A stretch of 35,980 bases of DNA from an uncultured Ruminococcus sp. (GTDB taxonomy: Bacteria; Bacillota; Clostridia; Oscillospirales; Ruminococcaceae), in the NCBI GenBank assembly GCA_949283135.1, contig CASDRM010000056.1, positions 1-35,980 on the forward strand, in the 5' to 3' direction. Of the stretch, positions 1 to 6,422 are shown piece after piece; the first letter of the stretch is position 1; each line of letters opens with the position of its first letter. Under the pieces are notes generated by a model, which was not told the origin of the DNA, did no database searches, and saw nothing but the letters and a program-made list of their open reading frames with translations. Made by a program: the position numbers and the translations under genes.

Positions 1-1022
1 CCAGATTTGAAAGCTATTCCGAGCTTTTGTCAAGCGGCTGCTGCGACGCTGTGATAGTTTCCGTTCCCCACAGGCTGCACGCCGAGATAGCAATGGAGGC
101 TCTTGAAAAGGGCCTGCATGTTCTTTGCGAAAAGCCGGAGGACATATCTGTCAGCCGCGCGAAAAGCCTCAACGAGGCGGCGGACAAAAGCGGCAGGGTG
201 TTCGGCATAATGTTTAATCAGCGGACGAACCCTCTCTTTAAGAGGCTTAAGGAATTGGTCTTAAACGGCGCTCTCGGCAGGATAAAGAGCTCAAACTGGA
301 TTATAACCAACTGGTACCGCACCGACTGCTATTACGACTCGGGAGACTGGCGCGCGACATGGTCGGGAGAGGGCGGAGGAGTTCTCCTCAATCAGGCTGT
401 GCACAACCTTGACATATGGCAGTGGATATGCGGGATGCCCTGCGAGATAATCGCTTTCTGTGACACAGCGAGGTATCATAATATCGAGACGGAGGACGCG
501 GCGACGATATTCGCAAGGTACCCCGACGGCTCTACGGGAGTATTCATCACCTCGACGGGGGAATACCCCGGTACAAATCGCCTTGAGATATCCGGCGAGC
601 GCGGAAAAGCGGTCATAGAGGGCGGAACGCTCAGGCTGTGGACGCTTGAGACCTCCGAGAGGCAGGTCTGCCATGAGTCAAGGGAGAGCTTTGCCAAGAT
701 ACAGACCGGCTACACCGAGTATACCCCCGGAGAAGACGAGAGGGAGACCGCTCACATGGGCGTCATACAGGCGTTTGCGGACGCTATACTTTGCGGCGCT
801 CCGCTTGTGGTTGACGGCAGAGAGGGAATAAACGAGCTGATGATATCAAACGCTGCGTATATTTCGCAGTGGAAGGGAAACGTGCCGATAAGGCTTCCTA
901 TCGACCCGGAGGAGTTTGATAGACTGCTCGGGGAGAAAATCGCGGCGTCAAAGCTCAAAAGCAGCGCACGCGGGACGATCAGCGGAGATTATTCCGAGCG
1001 CTGGAGTGTGAACTGGCAGTAA
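1..1022 (+). CDS. Gfo/Idh/MocA-family NAD(P)-dependent oxidoreductase, 5' truncated
   Basis: This is the C-terminal ~340 residues of a sugar or inositol dehydrogenase-like enzyme. The reading frame runs open to the left edge from base 3, so the TTG at base 27 is not the real start. The Rossmann fold is cut off before its glycine-rich nucleotide loop. The segment DAVIVSVPHRLHAEIAMEAL followed by HVLCEKP is the family hallmark; its EKP lysine is a conserved catalytic or cofactor-contacting residue. The second half is the usual alpha/beta substrate domain, with HNLDIWQW carrying the conserved histidine-aspartate pair. Members oxidise or reduce a hydroxyl on a sugar, inositol or related substrate with NAD(P); the substrate cannot be read from sequence. 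The gene ends in TAA and is followed by a strong hairpin at 1028-1055. Family confidence is high; specificity is unknown. Confidence 0.9.
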   Translation, partial: RFESYSELLSSGCCDAVIVSVPHRLHAEIAMEALEKGLHVLCEKPEDISVSRAKSLNEAADKSGRVFGIMFNQRTNPLFKRLKELVLNGALGRIKSSNWIITNWYRTDCYYDSGDWRATWSGEGGGVLLNQAVHNLDIWQWICGMPCEIIAFCDTARYHNIETEDAATIFARYPDGSTGVFITSTGEYPGTNRLEISGERGKAVIEGGTLRLWTLETSERQVCHESRESFAKIQTGYTEYTPGEDERETAHMGVIQAFADAILCGAPLVVDGREGINELMISNAAYISQWKGNVPIRLPIDPEEFDRLLGEKIAASKLKSSARGTISGDYSERWSVNWQ

Positions 1023-1027
1023 AAAGC

Positions 1028-1055
1028 ATCCGGACAGGTTACAGCCTGTCCGGAT
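1028..1055. terminator. Perfect 11-bp hairpin between converging genes
   Basis: ATCCGGACAGG (1028-1038) pairs perfectly with CCTGTCCGGAT (1045-1055) around a 6-base loop. On the minus strand the stem is followed by GC and then five T, so it works best as the terminator for the minus-strand gene ending at 1071. On the plus strand the following T tract is poor, so termination of the oxidoreductase there is less certain. Confidence 0.7.
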
Positions 1056-1070
1056 TTGATTATGTATGAC

Positions 1071-1826
1071 CTATTTTATCTTTTTGCCGTGCCCGGGCTG
1101 CTTTTTTCTCACCGAATAGCCGAAGCTGCCGAGCTTTTCACCGAGCGCGTAGTATTCCCCGTGGCAGTAGGCTATAAGCCCGGCTCTGTCAAGCCTTAAC
1201 CGTCCCGACTCGTCTATAAGCTCGGGCGAGACGTTCACGCCGACTATATCAGCTATAAACATGTCGTGCGAGCCGAGAGGGATTATTTTGTCAACCCTGC
1301 ATTCTATTGAGACAGGGCTTTTGTCCAGCATCGGCGCGCCGAGCTTCGGGCTCGGAGAGACGCTCAGCCCCAGATTGCTCAGCTTGTCCTCGTTTCTTCC
1401 GGAGCGCACGCCGAGGTAGTCGGCGGCTCTGACAAGCTCACGGGTAGTGAGGTTAACGACAAACTCGCCGGTCGCCTTGATTATTTCGTAGGAGTATCTC
1501 TCTTTCCGCAGCGATATATACAGCTTTGGCGGAATGGTGTTTACGGTTCCGGTCCAGGCTGCGGTCATGGCGTTCGGAGAGTCAACGCTTCCGCAGCTTA
1601 CTATCACGGCGGGAACGGGCGACAATACCGCTCCTATCCCAAACGGCTGCTTAGGTGAAAAGCCGGTTATGACGGCTTCAGCCGTATCCTCTCTTTGTCG
1701 GACGCCTTTGCCGCTTTCAGGCTTGACGCTGCCGTCTTTAATCGGCTTTGCGCCGCGAGGCTTTTGCTTGCTGTAAGGCTTGCGCTTGCCGCCGACTGCT
1801 TTTGGCTTATCATAGGATTCGGTCAT
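1071..1826 (-). CDS. Flavin reductase-like (FMN-binding split-barrel) protein
   Basis: This 251-residue protein has two parts. Residues 1 to about 45 are a lysine/arginine-rich low-complexity extension. The rest is a flavin reductase-like split barrel, seen from SPNAMTAAWTGTVNTIPPKLYISLRKERYSYEII, the following FVVNLTT, and the later SHDMFIADIVGVNV. The family binds FMN and either reduces flavin with NAD(P)H or acts as an uncharacterised flavoprotein. The start is well supported: GGAGG sits 5 bases before the ATG at 1826. It overlaps the end of the upstream gene (1810-2184) by 17 bases on the same strand, so the two are probably translationally coupled. The basic extension is longer than in typical ~165-200-residue relatives and could bind nucleic acid or be a disordered tail; that is a guess. 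Confidence 0.85.
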   Translation of the reverse strand: MTESYDKPKAVGGKRKPYSKQKPRGAKPIKDGSVKPESGKGVRQREDTAEAVITGFSPKQPFGIGAVLSPVPAVIVSCGSVDSPNAMTAAWTGTVNTIPPKLYISLRKERYSYEIIKATGEFVVNLTTRELVRAADYLGVRSGRNEDKLSNLGLSVSPSPKLGAPMLDKSPVSIECRVDKIIPLGSHDMFIADIVGVNVSPELIDESGRLRLDRAGLIAYCHGEYYALGEKLGSFGYSVRKKQPGHGKKIK

Positions 1827-2184
1827 ATACTTCCTCCTTTGAGGATATCGGTATAGCGCAGATGACCTCGACGCCGTCGCCGGCTGAAGCCTGCTCGCAA
1901 ATCTCAGACTTATGCTCAGCTGTTTTTTTTACAAGCCCCGAGAGCCATACCCTTCCTATCACCGCTCTTGCGATGCGGTATAAAAGGGTAAATTTCATGG
2001 CTGAGCGAGCAAGGGAGCGCTTTTTCTTTTGTTTGGGCTTTGAGTTACTCGCGCGAAGACCTACGGCTGTCAGTATAAGACACGCCGAAGCCGCCACGAG
2101 AGCGGAAAGCCTTTCGGCGGTAAGCAGGTTGCAGCCCGCCGAAAGCCCGCCTTTGCCGGATTTTTTATTTATATATACGATCAT
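1810..2184 (-). CDS. Small single-span membrane protein of unknown family
   Basis: I do not recognise this 124-residue protein. A hydrophobic segment at roughly residues 26-45 (LSALVAASACLILTAVGLRA) is followed by the very basic stretch KPKQKKKRSLAR, which suggests one membrane span with a cytoplasmic basic face. The C-terminal half is soluble and slightly acidic. Support for a real gene comes from a good ribosome site (GGAGG 6 bases before ATG), a sigma-A-type promoter just upstream (2213-2241, minus strand), and the 17-base overlap with the flavin reductase-like gene it precedes. It probably shares that gene's transcript. Function is unknown. Confidence 0.6.
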   Translation of the reverse strand: MIVYINKKSGKGGLSAGCNLLTAERLSALVAASACLILTAVGLRASNSKPKQKKKRSLARSAMKFTLLYRIARAVIGRVWLSGLVKKTAEHKSEICEQASAGDGVEVICAIPISSKEEVYDRIL

Positions 2185-2212
2185 ACAGTTTACCTCCGAA
2201 GGATATGGTTAT

Positions 2213-2241
2213 ATTTTAGCATACTTTCGGCTGGGTTTCAA
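2213..2241 (-). promoter_or_regulatory. Sigma-A promoter for the 2184-1071 unit
   Basis: On the minus strand TTGAAA (2241-2236), a 17-base spacer and TAAAAT (2218-2213) lie just upstream of the GGAGG and ATG of the small membrane protein. The predicted start of transcription gives a leader of about 25 bases. An 8-bp perfect hairpin (GCCTGCCA/TGGCAGGC, 2255-2279) lies immediately upstream of the promoter; its role is unclear. Confidence 0.6.
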
Positions 2242-2317
2242 CATGGCTTGCATAGCCTGCCAGACTTTACTTGGCAGGCGCGGCACGGTCAAAAAATAAT
2301 TAGCTGCAAACGGATGC

Positions 2318-2350
2318 AAAAAAGGCGGGGCAATAGCCGCTCCGCCTTTT
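2318..2350 (-). terminator. Rho-independent terminator of mgtE
   Basis: AAAAGGCGG (2320-2328) pairs with CCGCCTTTT (2342-2350), with an inner GGC/GCC pairing in the loop. Read on the minus strand the hairpin ends in six T, directly after the mgtE stop codon. The T tract on the plus strand is shorter. Confidence 0.8.
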
Positions 2351-2378
2351 ACCCAATATTCAGTTGAGCCATGCCGCA

Positions 2379-3746
2379 TCAAATGTGAAGCAGCGCCTGG
2401 GCGATAAGGAAGTACGCCAAAAGCGTGATGGCGTCTACGATGGTGGTAATAAACGGACTTGCCATTACCGCCGGGTCAAAGCCTATGGATTTAGCAAGTA
2501 TTGGCAGGGTGCAGCCTATCACCTTAGCTATAAAGACTGCTATTACCAGCGTCAGGCAGACGACAAGCGCAACTATAGCGTTTATGTCCGTGTTTCCTAA
2601 AAGCAGTCCGTCTATCAGCATGACCTTGGCAAAATTGACGATCGCAAGCGCCACGCCGCACAGAATAGATACCCTTATTTCCTTCCATATGACCTTGGCT
2701 ATGTCTTTAAGCTCAATGTTCCCAAGCGACAGACCACGGATAATGGTCGCTGACGCCTGTCCTCCGGCGTTACCGCCGGTGTCCATGAGCATAGGGATGA
2801 ACGCCGTAAGAACTACGCTTGCGGCGAGCTTTTCCTCAAAACCGGTTATAATCATACCTGTGAATGTCGCTGAAACCATGAGCAAAAGGAGCCATGGAAT
2901 GCGCTTGAGGAAGGTTTCTATAACACCCGTCTTGAAGTAGGGCTTGTCGGTAGGCAAAATAGCCGCCATGATTTCGATATCCTCGGTCATCTCCTCCTGG
3001 ATGACGTCGATGGCGTCGTCTACGGTTACGATACCGACTATTCTGTTTTCGCCGTCAACTACCGGCAGCGCCAGCAGGTCGTACTTAGCGAGCGTCTTCG
3101 CGACGGTTTCCTTGTCCTCCTTGGTTTTGACGCTTATGACGTTTTCGCCCATTATCTCTTCTATCTTTGTGTCCTCGGACGCGGTCACAAGGTCCAAAAG
3201 CGAGACAACTCCTATAAGCTTTCTTTGCTCGGTGACATAGCAGGTGTAAATGGTCTCCTTCGCAACGCCAACCTGTCTTACCTTTATGAAGGCTTCCTTG
3301 ACGGTCATGGATTTGTTCAGGTAGACAAACTCGGGAGTCATAAGGCTTCCCGCGCTGTCATCGGGGTAGGCGAGCAGCTCGTTTATCTGCCGCCTTGTAG
3401 CTTCGTCAGTGTTCTTAAGTATCCTGCTGACTACGCTCGCGGGCATTTCCTCGATTATATCTACCGTGTCGTCCAGAAACAGCTCATCGGTCATTTCCTT
3501 GATTTCCTCATCGGTAAAGGCGAGAATAAGCTGCTCCTGCTGGTCGCTGTCAAGGTAGGCAAACGTTTCGGCCGCAAGCTCCTTGGGCAAAAGGCGGAAC
3601 AAAAGCGGAATATCTTTTTTTGAAGCCTCGTCAAAAATCGAGGCTATGTCAGCCGGGTTCATTTGATTCATTATCACCTTGAGCTCAGCGAACTTCCGCT
3701 GGTCGAGGAGCTTGATGACAATGTCAAATACAGTGGTCTTTTCCAT
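2379..3746 (-). CDS. mgtE: Magnesium transporter MgtE
   Basis: MgtE is a homodimeric Mg2+ channel of the cytoplasmic membrane. The 455 residues match the usual family length and order. First is the N-terminal superhelical MgtE_N domain (about residues 10-125, with LFRLLPKELAAETFAYLDSDQQEQLI). A CBS pair follows (about 130-255, with AGSLMTPEFVYLNKSMTVKEAF and VVDGENRIVGIVTVDDAIDVIQEE). A connecting helix leads to five membrane segments from about residue 280. The pore region is present, seen from FIPMLMDTGGNAGGQASATIIRGL. The CBS and N domains close the pore when Mg2+ is high. The gene is monocistronic, with its own promoter (3920-3948), a long structured leader and a terminator (2318-2350). 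The start has a GGAGG site: on the minus strand GGAGGATACT precedes ATG. Confidence 0.95.
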   Translation of the reverse strand: MEKTTVFDIVIKLLDQRKFAELKVIMNQMNPADIASIFDEASKKDIPLLFRLLPKELAAETFAYLDSDQQEQLILAFTDEEIKEMTDELFLDDTVDIIEEMPASVVSRILKNTDEATRRQINELLAYPDDSAGSLMTPEFVYLNKSMTVKEAFIKVRQVGVAKETIYTCYVTEQRKLIGVVSLLDLVTASEDTKIEEIMGENVISVKTKEDKETVAKTLAKYDLLALPVVDGENRIVGIVTVDDAIDVIQEEMTEDIEIMAAILPTDKPYFKTGVIETFLKRIPWLLLLMVSATFTGMIITGFEEKLAASVVLTAFIPMLMDTGGNAGGQASATIIRGLSLGNIELKDIAKVIWKEIRVSILCGVALAIVNFAKVMLIDGLLLGNTDINAIVALVVCLTLVIAVFIAKVIGCTLPILAKSIGFDPAVMASPFITTIVDAITLLAYFLIAQALLHI

Positions 3747-3913
3747 AGTATCCTCCGATCTTCTGTTGAATCAGAGGGAAAAAGCTCATCCGGGCACACT
3801 CACAGCGGCTGCTTGTTCCCGGTATGAAGTTTTCCCTCGGGGTGTGTTAGGGCAACTGCCTGAGTCCACGGATTTCACTCCTTTAAAATTACATTTTTCG
3901 TATCGACAGACAC
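3747..3913 (-). promoter_or_regulatory. Long structured 5' leader of mgtE, class not recognised
   Basis: The transcript should start near 3913, leaving about 165 nt before mgtE. In RNA order the leader holds a small GGCA/TGCC hairpin near 3853-3862. A long hairpin follows, in which 3838-3818 pairs with 3794-3774: GAGGGAAAA opposite TTTTTCCCTC, then CCGGG opposite CCCGG, about 20 bp with a few imperfections, capped by a 23-base loop. mgtE genes are often controlled by the M-box Mg2+ riboswitch. I looked for its conserved blocks and did not find them, so this is only a candidate regulatory RNA. The long hairpin is not followed by a T tract, so it is not a simple intrinsic terminator. Confidence 0.5.
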
Positions 3914-3919
3914 AAGTTA

Positions 3920-3948
3920 ATTCTACATCTTTTTATCAGCGATGTCAA
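3920..3948 (-). promoter_or_regulatory. Sigma-A promoter of mgtE
   Basis: On the minus strand TTGACA (3948-3943) is followed by exactly 17 bases and TAGAAT (3925-3920). It lies about 170 bases upstream of the mgtE start, which implies the long leader. The match to the consensus is strong. Confidence 0.75.
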
Positions 3949-4184
3949 GGCTGGGGAAAAATATACGCAGACCGTTTTCGATGAAAAATAATATGAAAAT
4001 ATCCTGAGTTCCGGCAGTCGGGACGCGGCTTTGCGAGCTTCCCGAGCTTTTCCGGATATCCGCCGTCCCCGGCGCAGAAAAGACCGGAAGGCATAGACGG
4101 GTATAAGACTAAATTAAAGACCTGATGCGTGCGGGGAGCCTTAAGGAAAAAACGTGGAGCGCCGCCCAAAAACGCCGCCGGCTA

Positions 4185-4213
4185 TTGCATAAACTGCTTA
4201 TTTGTGGTATACT
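4185..4213 (+). promoter_or_regulatory. Sigma-A promoter of prfB
   Basis: TTGCAT (4185-4190), a 17-base spacer and TATACT (4208-4213) lie 39 bases upstream of the prfB ATG at 4253. The rest of the 3960-4185 interval shows no convincing gene. Confidence 0.7.
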
Positions 4214-4252
4214 GACAATGTATGACATGATAATATGCGGATGGAGGAATAT

Positions 4253-5371
4253 ATGTTACTTATAGACGAGCTTAGCCAGAAGCTTTCGGAGTACCGCCCA
4301 AAGCTCAAGGAGCTTCACTCGGTGCTCAACATCGAGGCCGCCAAGGAGGAAATAGAGCAGCTTCACAACAAGGCTGCGGAGCCGGGGTTCTGGGACGATC
4401 TTGAAAAATCCCAGAAGGTTCTGCAACGGACAAAGACGCTTGAGAACGCGGTGGAAAACGACCGCAGGCTAAATTCTCAGGCTGACGACATCGCCACCAT
4501 GATAGAGATGTACTCTGAGGACAACGACGAGGAGCTCTTGGGAGACATAAAGGCGGAGATTGAGGACTTCTGCGCAAAAATAGACAAGCTTACCATCTCG
4601 ACTCTCCTTACCGGCGAGTACGACCATGCGAACGCCATTCTTCATTTTCATGCCGGAGCGGGCGGAACAGAGGCTCAGGACTGGACTCAAATGCTTTTGA
4701 GGATGTATATACACTGGGGAGAGCAGCACGGCTATAAGGTTTCGGTGCTGGATGAGCTCGACGGAACAGACGCCGGAATCAAGAGCGCGTCGGTGATTGT
4801 GGAGGGAGAGAACGCCTTCGGCTATCTTAAGAGCGAGGCGGGAGTCCACCGACTTGTCAGGATATCCCCGTTTGACGCCTCCGGATCAAGGCATACCTCC
4901 TTCTCGGCGCTCGAGGTGCTTCCGGAAATCGATGAGGATCTGAGCGTTCAGATAAGACCGGAGGATCTAAAGATAGACACCTACCGCGCGAGCGGAGCGG
5001 GCGGACAGCATATCAACAAGACCTCATCGGCAGTCAGGATCACGCACATACCTACCGGAATAGTCACCGCCTGCCAGACTCAGAGAAGTCAGGTGCAGAA
5101 CAAGGACTACGCGATGAAAATGCTCATCTCAAAGCTGGTTGAGATAAAGGAAAGGGAGCATCTGGCGAAGATAGAGGACATAAAGGGCGTGCAGAAGGAA
5201 ATAGCATGGGGCTCGCAGATACGTTCTTATGTATTCATGCCCTACACGCTTGTAAAGGATCACCGCACCGGCTTTGAGAACGGCAATGTTCAGGCGGTAA
5301 TGGACGGCGATCTTGACGGCTTTATCAACGCCTATCTCAAGGCGCTTTCAAACGGAACGCTTCAAAAGTAG
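4253..5371 (+). CDS. prfB: Peptide chain release factor 2
   Basis: RF2 releases the finished peptide at UGA and UAA codons on the ribosome. The product is 372 residues from the ATG at 4253, chosen because GGAGG (4243-4247) sits 5 bases upstream; an in-frame ATG at 4235 has no such site. The codon-recognition tripeptide SPF falls at residues 205-207 and distinguishes RF2 from RF1. The catalytic GGQ falls at 250-252 inside GAGGQHINKTSSAVRITH. These positions are the same as in E. coli RF2. Many prfB genes need a programmed +1 frameshift at an in-frame UGA near codon 26; here the frame is open throughout, so that autoregulation is absent. The gene stands alone with its own promoter and a terminator at 5397-5436. 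Confidence 0.96.
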   Translation: MLLIDELSQKLSEYRPKLKELHSVLNIEAAKEEIEQLHNKAAEPGFWDDLEKSQKVLQRTKTLENAVENDRRLNSQADDIATMIEMYSEDNDEELLGDIKAEIEDFCAKIDKLTISTLLTGEYDHANAILHFHAGAGGTEAQDWTQMLLRMYIHWGEQHGYKVSVLDELDGTDAGIKSASVIVEGENAFGYLKSEAGVHRLVRISPFDASGSRHTSFSALEVLPEIDEDLSVQIRPEDLKIDTYRASGAGGQHINKTSSAVRITHIPTGIVTACQTQRSQVQNKDYAMKMLISKLVEIKEREHLAKIEDIKGVQKEIAWGSQIRSYVFMPYTLVKDHRTGFENGNVQAVMDGDLDGFINAYLKALSNGTLQK

Positions 5372-5396
5372 CGGCGGCAGCGCAGACTAAAAAATA

Positions 5397-5436
5397 CGCA
5401 CAGGGTCTCAACGGCTCTGTGCGCTTTTTATTTTTC
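5397..5436 (+). terminator. Rho-independent terminator of prfB
   Basis: CGCACAGGG (5397-5405) pairs with CTCTGTGCG (5415-5423, one G-T wobble), followed by CTTTTTATTTTT. The hairpin overlaps the last codons of the converging minus-strand gene (stop at 5408). Confidence 0.85.
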
Positions 5437-5860
5437 CGGGGATAGAGGGCAGAAGCCTCTGCTTTTTCATCGGCTCAAGGAACAATACATGCCTAAGGTA
5501 ATCCTCAAGATATATCGCGGGCACCGAAAGCAGCACCCACAGTGCCGAAAAAGGCAGGCATATCTGCCCCATAAGGTTCATCGGCAGTCCGGAGTAATCC
5601 CAAACGTCCAGTCCAAGCAAAAGGTTTACCAAAAGCCCGGACAAAAACTCTACGGCGGTTATCATTGCTCCCGAGAGCACTGCCTGAGTCCAAAGACTCG
5701 GCTTGTACTCGAATTCGTCCAGCGAGCCTATTATGAAAAAGCAAAGCCCGCCCGCGAAGAACATGGAAATATGCGTTCCGCCCCTCCACATGAGCTCTAT
5801 CAGACCGTAGCCGAGTCCTCCGGTGCAAAAGAGAGTGAAATTCTTTATAATTTTCGCCAT
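5408..5860 (-). CDS. Putative membrane protein of the CmpB / ABC-transporter type IV family
   Basis: This 150-residue protein has about four membrane segments and the family signature DVWDYSGLPMNLMGQICLPF followed by SALW. Relatives (PF06541-type, annotated as putative ABC transporter permease) are small integral membrane proteins of unknown function that usually occur without an ATPase partner. There is none here either: the gene stands alone between prfB and the valS leader, converging on prfB. I see no strong promoter, and the start at 5860 was taken because the first membrane segment begins directly after it. The functional label permease should be treated with caution. Confidence 0.75.
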   Translation of the reverse strand: MAKIIKNFTLFCTGGLGYGLIELMWRGGTHISMFFAGGLCFFIIGSLDEFEYKPSLWTQAVLSGAMITAVEFLSGLLVNLLLGLDVWDYSGLPMNLMGQICLPFSALWVLLSVPAIYLEDYLRHVLFLEPMKKQRLLPSIPGKIKSAQSR

Positions 5861-5977
5861 TTATCCTACCCCTGCCTCCTTTAATGCCGTAAAACAGTAA
5901 ATTCATACGTTATTATCTCCGGCAGTTCGGGAAAAATTCCCGGGCTGCACAAATTTAAGGGCGCAAGGCTTCCATGG

Positions 5978-6006
5978 TTGACAATTTGGCGGCTATGTGC
6001 TACTAT
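5978..6006 (+). promoter_or_regulatory. Sigma-A promoter of valS
   Basis: TTGACA (5978-5983), a 17-base spacer and TACTAT (6001-6006) give a predicted start of transcription near 6013. That is about 400 bases upstream of the valS start codon. Confidence 0.75.
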
Positions 6007-6012
6007 TAAACG

Positions 6013-6385
6013 CAATATAGGCTGTGACGAAGAGGAAATCTGTTTTTGCCGGACAAAGAGAGGCGGCGCTCGGTGCGAGCTGCTTCCGGCGGGCATTTTT
6101 TGTAGCTTCCGAGCCGGCGGAAAGAACAGTGGGGAAAAACGGTCTTGGGCGTTTGCACATTTGCGCATTTGCGTATCGTGCTTGGCGTTTTGCGGTTTAC
6201 GGTTTACGGTTTGCCATTTGTCCTGCTCGGTAGAATCCGCCCGACAGCGCGCGTTAAGCGCAAGCGGGCAGCGGCTTCGCTGCCGGCATAAGTGACGCGT
6301 CGGGGTGTGCCCTCACGCGTAATTTGAGTGGTACCGCGGGTAATCTCGTCTCAAAGCAATATGGCTTTGAGGCGTTTTTGTTTTT
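6013..6385 (+). promoter_or_regulatory. T-box leader (valine) controlling valS
   Basis: T-box leaders sense uncharged tRNA and let transcription continue only when the amino acid is scarce. Stem I begins with GACGAAGAGGAAA (about 6026) and contains the AGAGAG-type motif ACAAAGAGAGGC (6053-6064), flanked by GCCGG/CCGGC pairing (6048-6090). The likely specifier codon is GUA (valine) at 6102-6104, the only valine triplet in the expected place before CTTCCGAG. Two further hairpins occupy about 6236-6320. The T-box sequence TTTGAGTGGTACCGCG is at 6323-6338. It is followed by a terminator whose 11-bp stem (6347-6357 with 6364-6374) ends in TTTTTGTTTTT. The leader is longer than usual because of low-complexity sequence at about 6145-6220. 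T-box identity is firm; the specifier is an inference from position. Confidence 0.92.
6347..6385 (+). terminator. T-box-controlled terminator upstream of valS
   Basis: CGTCTCAAAGC (6347-6357) pairs with GCTTTGAGGCG (6364-6374, one wobble) around a six-base loop, then TTTTTGTTTTT. It is the default fold that the T-box antiterminator would disrupt. Confidence 0.88.
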
Positions 6386-6422
6386 ATACAAGAATTATCA
6401 TAAGTATACAGAGGAAAGGACA

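Noticed and set aside
2425..2940. Plus-strand frame of 171 codons opposite mgtE
   Set aside because: It is a shadow of the well-supported MgtE gene; composition mirrors the antisense of membrane helices.
3747..3913. M-box (ykoK) Mg2+ riboswitch upstream of mgtE
   Set aside because: Expected from gene function, but the conserved M-box blocks are not visible, so only an unclassified structured leader is reported.
6324..6422. N-terminal extension of valS from an in-frame start at 6324
   Set aside because: This stretch encodes the T-box sequence and terminator; the ATG at 6423 has a proper ribosome site and gives a normal ValS N-terminus.
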